Below, one piece after another: positions 12,966 through 27,100 of a DNA stretch of 64,000 bases (the first letter of the stretch is position 1; every line of letters starts with the position of its first letter). The stretch is from NCBI GenBank assembly GCA_944470555.2, contig OX104129.1, positions 46,347,998 to 46,411,997 on the forward strand, in the 5' to 3' direction. Both the position numbers and the translations under genes were made by a program. The notes under the pieces were generated by a model that saw only the letters and a program-made list of their open reading frames with translations, searched no databases and was not told the origin of the DNA. Origin of the DNA: Heterobilharzia americana (lineage: Eukaryota > Platyhelminthes > Trematoda > Strigeidida > Schistosomatidae).

Positions 12966-13689
12966 GTTTTTTTAAGTCATCATCAAAACGGGGCTTTGTG
13001 TTACTGCGTAACGGTTACTGTTCCACACTGCAGCTATTCCTGAGCCATATCGCATAAGGTCTAACCGCCGATTTCAGTTTCCAAGTGGGCACCGATTGGA
13101 AGGTCTGCGGTTTTCTACATTACTCAGATAAACAGTCAGAGGCTTGTTGAGCAGATGCCTTTAATATGAGAGTAAAACTTGGGCACTTTGACAGGATAGT
13201 CCCATGTTAGATTGTTTATTTGATATGACACATAGTTATGCAATATTATATACCGGATGACTTTCCTAGTAGGATTTATTGCTCATATTCATATCATAGT
13301 AGTCCTGCGACTTACAAACTTATGTAGTCCAACAGTCGGTCAGAATAGCAGAGCACAAAAAGAACTGGTAGATCCTACTAAGATGAGTAGTTGAGAGGAA
13401 AACTCGGCCATTGCTACGCAGGCACTAAACCACGAACACACTATAGTCTAGGATAGGGGGACAATTTACCTAGGTCGGAGGAGAAATCGGTCACAGAATC
13501 TTAGTTAAGTGAATCAACATGCAACAGAAGTAACTCTTTATATATCTAGAAAGTTTTACCACCGTTAAAATAAAAGGATGTTGGACTGTCGGATTATGTA
13601 AACGAAGTTTGAAAGTCATGATTATTTTAATATGAGGCGTTAAATTCTGCCTGAAATGTCCTCCAGTAAGTAGTATTGCATCACTGTGT
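12966..13689. other. Intergenic, nothing recognised
   Basis: AT-rich sequence without a recognisable coding segment. Upstream exons of the candidate gene at 11.5-13 kb would be expected here or further right, but I could not identify any. Confidence 0.35.
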
Positions 13690-14345
13690 TATTTTTTGTT
13701 TTCCCCTTGGGTTCCTAGTGAAACATAGGGCTTCAGTATCACGTCTCCGTTGCACTCTGTTCCTGGAGTCTTTTGAACCTGGCGCCACGACTACCCACAA
13801 GCCTTCATTTCTTCCTCACATGATCTCAACCACGTCACCCTCGGACGCCCAACTCTTCGTTTCACCTTTAAATTCCACTCGAGGGCCTGGCACGTGATGT
13901 TTCCAATCGGCCTTCTCAGTGAATGCCCAATCCATCTCCACTTTCTTCTGCATATTTGTTGGGCGATAGGTTCTTGGTTGGTTAGTTGCCAGCCAGCGTT
14001 CCTTGTCGCTTATTCTTTCTGGCCATCTGATCTGATCTTCAGTATCGAGTGAGCGTAGGTGGTAGCTGTTGATGAATGTCTGTAGTTTGTTGGAAATGCT
14101 TTTCGTAACGCGCCGCCAAGTCTCTCAACCATCATATAGAAGCACTCACCTGATGTTGGTGTTGAATATCCGGACCTTATTCACGCTTAATGCTGAGTGC
14201 AGTGCAGTGCAGTAGATCTCCACACTGATTTCAGATTAGTGAAAGGCTGTCTTGCTTTTCCTATCCTGGTTTTGACATCCTCATGTGTGCCTGTGCCGCC
14301 TGTAGTTGAAACGATGCTGCTTACAAAGACAACTTCCTTTAGATT
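13690..14345 (-). mobile_element. SR2-like RTE non-LTR retrotransposon, 3' fragment
   Basis: On the minus strand this matches the last part of an RTE element, as do the two other copies in the window (28.4-31.3 kb plus, 48.0-49.0 kb minus). It shares the segment around 14195-14240 (GTGCAGTGCAGTAGATCTCC on the plus strand) with the plus copy near 30.7 kb. It also shares the 3' end, CTAGGAACCCAAG on the minus strand, near 13700. The reading frame is scattered by stops. It is 5'-truncated, as is usual for LINE-type insertions. Confidence 0.8.
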
Positions 14346-14888
14346 TCTCCCGTATGCCATATTAATTAAACAATCTGGTGAGGAAAGATGCTACACTTAG
14401 TTTGCCCAATCGAAAAATAAGCCTACTTCAGATAGCATTGTACGTTGGGTGTAAGTGGTGACACACAACCTTGTTAAAAATTATTTCTTTTGCGTAAAAA
14501 ATGTGCCTTACCTCTACACTAGTAATCTGATGATTTTATGCCATAGGGCAATGGTGCGAACTGTGAAGCGTTTTCACATAAGCATTTCCTTGCCCTAGAT
14601 ATGGTCAAGCGACTGTGCGGTTTACTAAGACTTACGCGGATGGTTTATTTTCGAATGTATTGATTCAGATTGGTTTGTCAATGTGCAATTTCCTACCTAC
14701 AATCGCACTCAATAAACGAAAGTTTCTGATTACTTAGGGAGTTAGGAAGCTATGGAAGACTTGATTTACGTGAAACCCATTATTTACATAAATTGATATC
14801 GGTGTTTTTTTCTGGTGATATTTATATTTTATAACCATGTTAAGAGTAACAGAAATTCGATCGGAGCTATAAGATTATGCATAAATAA
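14346..14888. other. Intergenic, nothing recognised
   Basis: AT-rich spacer between the RTE fragment and the tektin 3' end. I see no coding or RNA feature. Confidence 0.35.
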
Positions 14889-14894
14889 TTTATT
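14889..14894 (-). promoter_or_regulatory. Probable polyadenylation signal of the tektin gene
   Basis: AATAAA on the minus strand, about 43 bases past the tektin stop codon at 14937-14939. Confidence 0.6.
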
Positions 14895-14936
14895 TCGATG
14901 GTTACTATTTCATAATTAATAACCAAACATTTGGGT

Positions 14937-15168
14937 TTAATAGCTGACTGGAATAGCATACAATGATCCATGTTTGTCTTTGATAGGAAAACTTTTCCTC
15001 ATACTTAAACACCTCTGGTCGATGGACAACGAGTTTTCCTTGTTTTCTATTTCCTGTTCTAGAAGATTTCGACTTTTCTGGAGTCTGGCTAGCGTAATAC
15101 AAGCATTTCTTCGTTCGTTCTTCAGCTCTTCAATTGTTTTTCTGAGTTCTAACACTTCGGTCTGGAGT
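14937..15168 (-). CDS. Tektin terminal exon
   Basis: 232 bases, starting with one base that completes Thr (ACA), stop TAA. It encodes LQTEVLELRKTIEELKNERR, a coiled coil, and LLEQEIENKENSLSIDQRC, then the tail SMRKSFPIKDKHGSLYAIPV and three more residues. K.NSL.ID..KCM..RK.YP is the family's C-terminal hallmark. Confidence 0.96.
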
Positions 15169-18100
15169 CTGCGGAGAGAGGAACAATTAATATGTTAAGG
15201 CAGCATATTTTATTCGTTCTCTGAAATAGAAATGTCACTTTTTGCTGCTGGTAATAAGTTTAGAAGTGGTGATTTAAATTGTAGTTTTGGACCTAAAGAG
15301 CACGGAATTCTATCGACTGCATATGGTTGATAAGTTGAGTAGGCCTGTCTTTGTTTGTTAACAACTGCTTTTTTTCTGTGAAGATGGGAGCGCATATGTA
15401 ATTGAAGTGAATCGGTAAAAGATGGAAGCTATTCCTATATTTAATTTATAGCCGACTCAATACAAGCCATCTATGTTTCTTTGAATGTCATTTATTAAAG
15501 CGATTAAAAGACTAGGACATTTTATTTAGCATGACAAACACTACGCAGTTATTTACGTAAGGTTTCAGAATTACAATGTTTCCTTTCTAATTCACTCGTA
15601 CGAAGCAAAATTATTGCCTTCAAGCGAATATATCATTCATTGGAATATTCTGTTGTCATCACACTATTAGGTGAACTGGGAAGATATCTTGTTTCTGACC
15701 TCTGTGATATTTCCAAATATAGTGACTCGTTTTAATTACTTATCCACTAGATATTACTTGAATAGTAGGCACTAGCAAATGTGAGGTCACTTGTCATTTC
15801 AGGATGGTTATCATTCAAAATCGTGAATTCCAGCAACCAAGTGCAAGTTCACACAGGCTGTTAATATCATGTGTTGCATGCATAACGAGTGGTTAAACTA
15901 TCTGGATGCCTAGACGAGTTGGGTGGGAATGAGACTTCAAGCGCAGTGATTTTTTAAGCGGGTACTTTTAACGAAATATTTAAGCTCACAAGCGTAATGT
16001 TGGTTTTTGTCCACTGCTCATTTGAGTTACATAGGTAATGAAGTACAAAATCGCATCAGTTATACTTATCACCATTGTAATGTAAGCATTTTAAATAGTT
16101 ACTTATACGTTGTACTGGTTTGCACTTGATTATATTCCTTAGAGAATTCTAATATAAACGGCATACTGAATTAGCCAAGTATGTAGAGCTTCTGTTTAAT
16201 CAAATCAGTTGTCAGCATTTACTCACGTCTTCATTGGTTGATCGTAACAGCTTTCCACACTTAATCTTCCAGTTCTTTCCTTTAGTCTCGTTTGTGCAAC
16301 CTTCAATGGCTTCATTTTGTCATCCGTAGTTTTCTGTAGTGCATCGATTAAATTTTCCACTTCATATAATTCTTGTGTAACCTAGTGATCAGTTTAAGTT
16401 TAATAGATATACAGATGAAAAAACGAGTGATTACTTTTCTCAGGGATAAACGAAGGTTATCTCTTGCATTGGTTACTTCAGTAATCCTTGTTTGTAGTGC
16501 GTTATTTACGGTAATGAACTGACCATGTACGTTGCCAATTATAGATCTTAAAGCAGCATCTATTTTCTCACGTAAGTTTTCAGATGCATTACGTTGGTTC
16601 TGTGATCGGATTAAATTTTCTTGTGTATATCTCATCCATGAGGTGGGATTACTTCGACTGAAAAATACGAGTTAAATGTGTCGACGTTAAACGTATAACA
16701 AAGGTATTTCTATGTAACTTTTCCATACTACTTACTTGATTGTAAGTATACTAATTATATCAAGCAAATAAATAAAACCTCTTTTTTAAGTAATGTATTC
16801 TTGTTCAAATAAAGACATCAGAAACTTAATCTGAGCCATTTAATAAAATGTTAAAAGAGAATAAAATTCATTTTGTTTAAAAGAGTGTAGAGCAAGGGGC
16901 CGTAGTATGATGCACACCTATTGTATGAATCGGAAATAGAAAAGCAATTTTGGTAGAACTAAAGAGTTCTACCGTCATAGCAGGATTGATAAATGACTTT
17001 GAAATAAGCAAGCGAAGCGAGCAGGTCATTCATTATTTTTCGGCATGAAGGGGCTGTGGCAATTCTAATGACTTATACCAATGAAACGGTACGAGATCTG
17101 CTCAGTTCTCAAGATTTTTTGGATGAGAAATGAATATATTTCTACTGACTTAAGATCACGGTGAAAAATACTCGTGTGGGTGTACGAACCAGCGTTTAAC
17201 AAATAAAACTAGCATCGGAGTCAAAAAATTACATACAAAGTTTCATTGCTTATATTTTAAGATATAGAAATTTGAAGTTAGCTTGTAAATCAGAACTTAG
17301 TCAACCAGTAAGTTATCTTTTGAGCAAGATGTCGACCAACTCTTGAGGTGGGAACTGTCCGAAAGAAATCATTATTCATAAAGTTATAATTTAATGGGAA
17401 TGTAATTAGTGGGACCCTATTGCACAGAATGTTGAGGAACGTTAAAGGAACTTTTTTATGTAGCTAGTCTCAGTCTGTTGTTTTCTAGTCGACGAATTGT
17501 TGCATGTCCAAAGAAGGAGAAGTTACCGAGTTCCTCCACTTCCATGCACAATCTGTAGCTTTCAGCTGCATTTATGAGTCATCTGTTGAAAAAAATTTTC
17601 TGCTTTTTCATTCAAACGAATATTAATGAGTGAAGCGACTTATGTTTCAAGTCAATCGTTCTGTGGTTATTAATAATTTGCAGAAAGTTTTCGTGATATG
17701 TCAGTGTCAACTGAATGTATGTCGAAAATAAGGGATCTCCTAGAAATACTTATCACTATTTACCGTCAGTTCAAGAGTCGACTACTTAGTTGTAATGTTT
17801 GAAGGGAACCTATTCCAAGTATAGTATAGTCTTGACAGTGTGATGCAACTGAGTAATCATGAACAATTCCATACACTAGACTGCATATTCAAACGTCGGT
17901 AAGTGAAGTGGGATCGGCAAGTATAGCTGACTGTTTGAAAATTAATTGCACATATCAACGAGTCTTTGGTCCATATTTAGGTGATTATTAGAATTCACTG
18001 TTTGTTTTAACTTCTGAAATGCTTATTGGAGCAAGTCACGTGAATTGGGGTGTGACTTAAAATTCAAAAAAGGTCATCATAACTCTGTGGTTTGTACAAT

Positions 18101-21100
18101 ACTAGTGACTTTTATCAAAGGATATTTATTTTACGGATAAATTCAACTTAATTGATATTTGTCTAATGAGTGAAGTGTCAGTAAAATTATCCATTAAGTA
18201 AATGCTATTCATCTGATTATCAAATTCATGAAGAACATTGAATATGTATATTTTTTAAGTGTTTTTTTCATCATACATGCAAATAGAATAGTCTAATGGA
18301 TATTTTATTTTACCTGTTGAAAATTTTTTATTTCATATAATTTAATTAAGGACCATTGTAATTAATTTTAACGCCTTTTAATTTGGGAATAAAGGTAGAT
18401 GGCATAGCAAATGCTTAATCGATAGCTTCATCTTTCGATTTCATCTGAATTGCATTTCGAGTGAGAAAACGTAGTAAGGTAGTTACTATGACAAAGAATA
18501 AATTGTTACAAGAGTGGTTTTGTTTAAATTAGTGCTTATAATAGGCTGGGCGACGAATAATGAAAGTGGCACTGCATGTTTGAGTTATCAATGTAACTTA
18601 GATTCAGAATATTAACTGACTGCACCCAAGTTACAAACGTTCCTCAAGTTTAAAGTTAGTCAAGATAAAACAGTCAAAAACTACTGGATATTTAGCGTTT
18701 TAGCGTTATTACTTATGTGCAAAACATGCGACTAACGTAGCATAATTGCTAGCTATCTGTCAGATATAAAGGACTAATCACAGATAAAACCAGGTTTACT
18801 GTTCAACCAATATGATAGAATTTACGTTGTTTATTAAGAAAGAAACCAACTAAGCCACCTTGTGAAAATTCATGCGATAGACAATAAACTAGACCTATTT
18901 TGTGAGGGTTAATGGTACTGCCTAGCAGCTCAAACCTCAGTAGGTGGAGCAGATGATATACTCACCCTTGACTACTTCCAAGATGCTCATCGAATTCAAC
19001 AAAGTATGCCTAATCACATATCTCATATGTTAAGGGGAACCACAGCATTCAGCATTCTTGTTACCAAAATCCATATGCATCGGTTATGCGTACAGATTAC
19101 ACTTACAGAACAATAAATACGCTGAGATATCTGAATTTCCATGTAGTAAAACATCTAGTAGATACTTCCAGTTGCACAATTAAGTCTTTGTTTGGAGGAT
19201 ACAATCGAAAAAGAACTGAAGACCTTGTACAATAACCTAAGTGGAAGTAAGTATCCAAATAAATTCGTCAGTAAATACATGTGTACAAAGTGGAAATGAA
19301 ATGTATCTCAACTTTCAGTAAAAAACTGTTTTAAGTAGGAATATAATTTAGAAAAGTACTTGATGAGGGACTAATTCAAAAGCTAAGAAGATGGATGTAA
19401 CGAACGTCTTTTGCTGGAAATTGGCGGTTCCTCAAAGGTGAAGTACCTTGGTTGAATACTTATTGTGTTTATCAATTTAGCTACTGGTATGCAGCTGGGT
19501 ATGTTAGCCGCTGCTGTAAGAATTAAATTCTACATGGTCAGGTACCCGTTTTATTATGGCTCACTAAAATTGTAGGGAAAAGCAAAAATATCTCGATATT
19601 AGCCCGTCAAGATCAAGTTGACTATAGTGCTGATAATCAATAATTTTCGATTATTTAGTGTGTCCCTGTTAAAATATCAAAGACTTCCATTCACTGAATA
19701 TTTCAAACAACAGATGCAGTAGCTATTCAGCCAGAACATCTTGAACTTTGTGTACAAAGGAAGCACCTAAAGCCGTTAATAATACTTCAAATAGCTCTGG
19801 GATGTGTAGGTTAATGAGCACCATTCTGAATTAGCAGTTTGAATCGTAAAATTCAACACCGCTTGTACATTTTTATTCCCACCTTTCTTATGACCTTAAT
19901 TTTATCAAATTCCTTGATTTTTGCCCTTCTTTCTCTGTAAAACTTGACCTAATGTTTTTACTTGACTACTGTTGTTATTCACTTACGCATTCACACAAAT
20001 GACTTTTCATTACACTTTATTTAATCTTCGCTTATGCCAACTTTCATAATTATTAGCTTTAAATAAAAACTTTCTGAGATGACTGGTTTTAACTATCTAA
20101 CATTACATGTTGCAGGTAATTATTTCGAACTAAATTCCAGTAATATTCGATTGTGTTGTTTTTTGCATAAGTCTTTTTTAAAGAGAGTTTTCGAACTGTC
20201 TGATACTAATCTTTGACTGCTATAAAGTCTTACTGCTGCTAACATTCGTTTATTTTTTGATTAAACAATGTGGATAATTGACTAACTAGCCTAAGAACGA
20301 GGCTATCAAAAAGATTTTTTTTCTGTTCATTAACATGCCCTTTGAGATGTGATTGAAAATTTTGAATAGCTAAAACTCCGTGACCACTGATTGAAGTCTT
20401 GCATGGATTCAAGTTTCTTCATTTTTAACTTCACTTTTCATGGATTGATATTAGTTGGAGAAATAATGAAAACCTGGGAACACTAGACAGCTGTTTCATC
20501 CTAGTAAGGCCAAAACGATACCATTGAGCCTCTGGATAGGAATCCAGTGGTCCATATTAATAAATTGATTGATCTCCGGAAACCTCCAGATGGAATTAAT
20601 CTAGCGCTCATTGATGATTAGCTTCGAGAGGTGATTCCCGAAGTTCTAGTGAGAAGTAGTGACCAGTGAAGTCAACCAAGTCGAACAGAGGACAGTTAGT
20701 CAACGACGACACTGAATGTACCTCACGCTATATTATATATAACTGATAGAAGTAGGAAATATGAATCATTGGATTCCGACCTAGTGGCTCAACGGTAACA
20801 TGCTGGTCACGAAATCTGAAGGTCCTGGGCTCGACCTCCGGCGAGGCGGGGTCACGGGTGCGCACTGGAACTTTATTTCCTCTACATCAATGCTTTAAGA
20901 AGTCGACATGTTTTGTATCTAAGTTATAATACAATAGCAGATCTAATAAGCGAGATAAAAACTATTTTCATTTGAATAAGAAACAATATTAGTCCTTTAT
21001 GTGTTAACTGCTGCATTTTTTTAAGAGAGACCTACAGAAGTATATATAAAGTAAACTGGATTAAGAAAAGAGTTCTAAGCTCATTCTACTTACGTTTTTA

Positions 21101-24100
21101 TGAGATATGCATTGGGGATCAAAGTAAGTCTACCCATGTAAGTACTTCCAGCACCTCTTTGTAAAACTATCTGAATTGTTATCTAGCAGAAATGACTGTA
21201 TAATGATTAGTCGCTAGCAAGTAATCCATTTATTGTATACTCCTAAGTGCTAACTGACTTCTTTTAGTCATTTTGTAATGTGGCCACCAGACTAAGAGGC
21301 TCAACATCACAGTGCACTCTGACTGATTTTGGAGGCAATCAGCAAGAAACCGTAAACGTAGGTTTTGTTCTTGTTGACCCTAATCAACTAGGCACCACCG
21401 CAGCCTCAACGGACGTGATGTCCCCTTAGATATAAAGTAGATTCGAATCCATTTGAAAATAATAGTTTTTTCCAGGTTGCACACATGCCTTGCTGAAGAG
21501 TGCAGACAAGCACGAAACCCAGGTCCAGGGTTCCCTGTCGATTACCTTCGAATATCCAACAAAAATGTCTGTTTTTACCAATTAAGTATTGCGAAAGGTC
21601 ATTCATATTTAGCCACAGGCTTTGCAGTGACTTTCTGGAAACCTTCATACACTTCCAAGTTTATGTAATTGTACTTGAAATACTTATAAATGGAAACTAA
21701 GGGATTTCGGAAAATGATGGATGATAGCGATGTGAACGTTCTGTGTTATATTTATTCGAGTGAAAATATGCTCTACACTAAGATGACTGATGATTAACCT
21801 TTGAGTAACATGATAGCTGTAGGCTTTAGTGCGTTATTCCTAGAGGATAGTTGTTGGTGAATGATTTGTTTATTTTGTGGAGTTTCAGCTTATCGACCAA
21901 GGCACCTAACTTCCAGCCGATAGGTCCAAACTCTACTGCATCTACTGAGGTACGGACAGCTAGGTAATATCATCAAGCCACACACAATGTGTTGATCCTT
22001 GTCTACTGTACTAGCGTGTATGTGGTTGCTGAGTGCATCTGATTTTTCATTCGCTTTATTAAGCAAGAAAAAATCTAGATAATAGGAAAATCTGAATCAG
22101 AATACTTATACCATAAGCTGTAAGTGTCAGCTACCATTGTGATAGCGTATTTAAAATGAAAGTAACCATTTTAAAAAATCAGTTTAAACTGAAGGAACCC
22201 ACGTATTGTCTACGTATTCAATCCCATCATAGAAAGCAATATTTGCTGAAGAATTACAGAGACCATACAAGCGATCATCGATCTTATGAGCATGATCTTT
22301 ATCATTGGCATCTTTTTGCAGCTCATTTTGCATTGTACGTAAAAGTCTAGAAAAACAGAAATTTAAAACGTGTTATCTATTTTGAAGACAATTTGAAACC
22401 ATTAAGACTTAAAATACGCGTTTGTTAGCACATCATAAAAGTAAATCTAAAACATACTCAGAAAAACTCATGCTACTCTTGAGGTTTGAACCCATATGCC
22501 ACCTTCATTCACTAGATTGCAGTCTCTATTGTTTAACCCCTTTTTTACTCAGCAACCATCACTTAGACAAAATTATAAATTGATCGAAGGGTATTGACTA
22601 GTTAACTTTCTTTTTTAGTCACTCTAATGTTGACGACATCATCTCGATTGAGAAATGAAATATTAACTTTAGTTTTTAAACACTGTCAGTATCCTGAATG
22701 CTACCATATCACCTTTATGTGGCGTGATTCACGTTAGCTTCATTAAACAATGTCGGATGCTGGTGGTGGACTTGGATACATATCTATGGCAAGTCTTAAC
22801 ATTATGTTGATGACCAATAGATATTGAGCGACTTTAAAGGCTATCCTAGCAGCTGGAGAGATAAGCAATCAAGCTTCTATTTTCTATCAAAAATTAAGTT
22901 TCTAGCCTAAATACCGAAGCCTGATTAGTTGGTTCAGCAGTTACCAAGGTGGCCTTTAAAGTTACGCATCAATATTCTTTGAGGTGTCGATAACCAACAT
23001 TTAAGGATAATACATTTCTACTCACAGTGTGGCAACCAATTCATTGGTTTGCAGTTTATTACAAAATAGGGTTAATTATTCGGGTTAGAGTCGGCGATAC
23101 GATATGAAATGGAATATTCAGATAAATTAGTACACAAGAAAGTGACCTCTGAAAGCTTCACCCCAGCCACTAGCCAGTAAAAATAAGATAAAGCGGTAAG
23201 AAACTGGATTCGTTGGTTATCGCTGTGAACTCCTTATGAATAAAGTAAACAATAATATTTACTTATAGAGGTTTTAACCAGGCTGTCTTGTAAATAAATC
23301 ATTCTAGTAGCAAGTTTATGAAGTCAGATTTATAATTGTATAAGAGCTGAAATTTCCGAAACAGTGTGATCAGAAATATTAAATTTTCCAGCATATCAGA
23401 GTTGAAGTCTTAGCAGATAGGGATTCTTTCTAACAGAAGGCTTCTAGAATTATTGAATAAATCTCAGTGATTTTAGGTGGGTAAGTGACTGTTCAAAAGG
23501 AGTACCCTGATGAGTACAATCAGCACTTACACAGAGAAAAATAGTTTTGTCAAGATGCTTAGAATAGATCCAGTTGAAATACAATCACTAATTCACTTGA
23601 CCATACAAAGATGACTTGATGTCAGTACTACTTAAGTTAATCATTTACATTGTAAAATATTCATTTTGCGGGTGTCAGTGTATTAGGGTTATCATTTGAG
23701 GATATGTTGTGAATGTAAACTAAATGTGCACTTTTAAGTAGCTGAAAATAAGTCTCGGAAGTGAATATTATTCCGTGTCTATTTTAAATAGCTTAGTAAA
23801 ATACGTTTTATATGAGTTCAAACAGTAAACTGTATTTTGGAAGTGCACGTAGAATACTGCCACTATTCTGAAATAACTCTCACAATACAATCCCTAGAAC
23901 TTGCTTTTTGTGAGTGTTTAAAATCATCATTAAGCACAAATATTTACTTTGGTTTGGGATGTAACATCTCTACGAAATGTCATTCTTTTCATAATTGAGT
24001 AAAATTAAACGTATGGTAAATATTAGCTTGTAGTAACTTTATCATTTTCACGGTCGTTTTCATCAAGCGCTAACATCAACTGAAGAATCACTGGAAACCT

Positions 24101-27100
24101 AGGAGCATTGACAACACTTTCGTCCTAGTATGGAACCTCTCAGCACTGCACACCCAAGACCCAGTGAGGAATTAAGCTCGTGACAATCAGATTTTATAGC
24201 GAGCACGTTATGTTTCAGCCAGTGGGGTAGAATCGAATGGTTCACTCTTACCTACCTGTATCAATTTGCGATATAACAATGTCATTGGCGAGTACTTTCC
24301 CTCGCCTAAAACTCGATTGACTTTGTGGTTTTTCGTTGGAATTTCATGAAATGTATTTCAAAACATTTTTTCCCCACTCTTGTTTAAGAATCTTCAGCTG
24401 CTGGTTGAAAATTTCTCAAAGATATGAATCCTCTCCATATTTAGCATCGATAACTCACAAATAAACATTTAAAAGGAAATATGTTACTTGTACAAATGAC
24501 AACATTTGAATAGTTTGAATACACTGTAAGCTACAGTAATCCTAACACTACAAAACCAAACCATATTATGTCCATGGTTAGCCAATAGATTCTATTTAGG
24601 AAACACTTCAACGTAGTCTATATCTCGAGTGTTTATATGCATTGGTTTAACTTCGAGTAACAAACTGCATTGAGGTGTCAGACAGTAACAAAATGACATT
24701 ACTCATTTGTGGTTTTCTTAGTTATATCCATAAAATAAACACCGTTATGCCGTATTTGCAATTAAAGAATAACTGTTTTAAGTTCTGTCATACACATACA
24801 GTGAAGTTATGCAAAGTCGGTTGTACTGACATAAAAATATCTTAGATCAGTAGATTCGAAACACGAGAATAAGTATCATCGTACACTTCACAAAATATAA
24901 ATGAGTATAATCTTAAATCGATATTTTAGTTAAATCTTCAAAGCAAATACTCATATTAATCGCTGTCTCACTTCCCGGTTACCTTTTGGAAGTGAAAGAA
25001 ATGACATTAAACCTGTTTAGTTCTTTAAGTTGGGATATCAACAGACAGTTAACCTTACGATATTCATTAATTTAAGGAGACGAAATCTACTGTCAAATTT
25101 ATTCCTCTATGATTTGTTTCCATGATATAAGATAGTACTTGTACATTATTATGTTACCTGTTAAATATGAAATAAAATTAATTTATTGTCAGAAGAGAAT
25201 AAAAATATCATGAAAATGTCTGTGCAGTGTCTGGAAAGTTTTAGAATCCATATCTTGGCTTTTGTGCCGCAAAAGATAACAAAATATAATTGTTACGAAG
25301 ACAAAGAGTGGTTTCTGGATAGAATCTGAAAATCTTGTGATTGGTTTGCATGGAAACGAGTAATCGAAAAGCTGTTCTCATCATTGACTGACATCAGTTA
25401 GAGAAACACCAGAAACCAAGGAGTGTTGGATAGTTACATTTTTGGTATTTAAGTCTCAGCAGTCTCATCCCCTTCAGGATTTAACTTGTATGAGAAACTG
25501 GAAATCCTTTGAAGTTTCAATCTGTTTACAGACAGCTTTTGGTTAAAAACCATTATAAACTAGGGAAGAGTAAATATTTGCTTCATCCTACCTTATACCC
25601 TCTTGGTAGTGCTCACTACCCGCTGTTCGTAGAAATGACACATCAGACACCTGATCTCGTGGTAGGGATGTTATTTGTCAGCTCCTTACCCGCGTCATGC
25701 TGTGAATATGATAAGTCTCAGAGTAGGAATAAGCAAATTCTAAGGGCCTTCTGATTTCAACTACTTTTTTAGCTAATATTGATTCGTGACGAAAACAGTA
25801 CTGAAATCTATCCATCAATCTCCCTCAAGATACTCAGTTAAGAACTTACTTAAGTTGAATTTCAGCTTTTTCAAAAAGTTTGCCAATTTGTTCGATTCCT
25901 TTGTTGACATTTTGAACTTCCTAAAAGTAAACATGTTATATAGAAAAATTTTTTATCATAAAAAAATCCTATGAATATAGTAATACTAATGACAGATTTT
26001 TATTTGCATATTTAAAGAATATGTCAACTTACAAATGAATATAATATCTGATATTTCACAAAGATCACTACTAAACATGTTTCATTGATTGCCTTAGAAC
26101 TTAATATTTCTCTTGAAAAAAGTAAACATCGGAATGGGATTTTTTGGAAGGTCAACAAATAGGGACAATCTATTTTTAACACTTTGCAATCACTAGCCCT
26201 TACCTCATATGAATCAATATTGTTCAACCACATGTTTAATCATTAAATTCTTCGTTTATTTTGTTGTGTAACTAGAATACTGAAGTTAAGTGATACTCAT
26301 TTAGGAAAGTGAATTATGTAGTGGTTGATAGATTAAAGGAGTAGACTGGTGTTTAATATATGCTGCACTTGTGTTGTACGACAAAGAATGAAAAATGCAT
26401 ACTACTCTCTGGGCATGATATATTTATTAAACTCTCAGAACAGTGTTTTATTTATAGAACAAATTGACTGATATAAGGAATCATGTAAAATTTAGGATTG
26501 CTCTTTAGTTACTAGATTGGGATTTTATCACTTGGTGATCCAGTCCAACTAATGTCTGCAAGCACTAGATTTCGCTTATCTACTCTGTAGTATTTTGTCA
26601 GTTTGTATGCAAAATACTTAAGGTCGAGTCCAGAGTACTTTGAGTAGATGGCTAGCATCTCCATCTGGTATGTTTCTAAATGTGTTATTGAGGTGATATG
26701 AACCCTTCAAGATACCTAAAGATAAAACAGCAACATGAAACTGTTACATTATGTAGTTTAAGTAATTTGAAAGCAGTTTTATTTCTTAACTGTATTGGTA
26801 CAACCTTTATATACGTTCAAAGTCGTTTAACAGGTGTATTCGAAATTTGGAATTCAAAACTAATCATAATTATCCTTTTAGGTTCTGAAAACTAAACAGT
26901 TTCTTTATTCTCTTCTGTATCTTTGATTGGAAGATCATTATTTTGAAGCCATGAATAAAGGGTGTTTAAACTTGCTGAACATTAAATATATGTTAAAGGT
27001 GTGCTGGAAGGAATTCATATATCCACAGTGCATTCCTGCACTTTTTGCCTTGAAATGGACCATTATCCTTAGTCCCAGTGGAATTATATGAAGACTAGAC

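Larger units (their letters stand above)
16658..22202 (-). other. Tektin intron, about 5.5 kb
   Basis: AT-rich intron. It holds two copies of a tRNA-derived SINE in opposite orientation near 20.4-20.9 kb (listed separately). A short frame pair near 21.4-21.7 kb shows no family resemblance. I see nothing else. Confidence 0.6.
22347..25849 (-). other. Tektin intron, about 3.5 kb
   Basis: AT-rich intron with tRNA-derived SINE copies near 24.1-24.26 kb and 25.4 kb. No other feature recognised. Confidence 0.6.

Noticed and set aside
23505..23565. CTGATGAG sequence considered as a hammerhead core
   Set aside because: No flanking Sm-alpha sequence, no paired helices and no GAAAC strand at the right distance.
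26024..26233. Minus-strand segment ending SYE|GTAAGG, considered as another tektin exon
   Set aside because: The flanking tektin exons join in phase without it, its residues do not match the family, and no good acceptor is visible.
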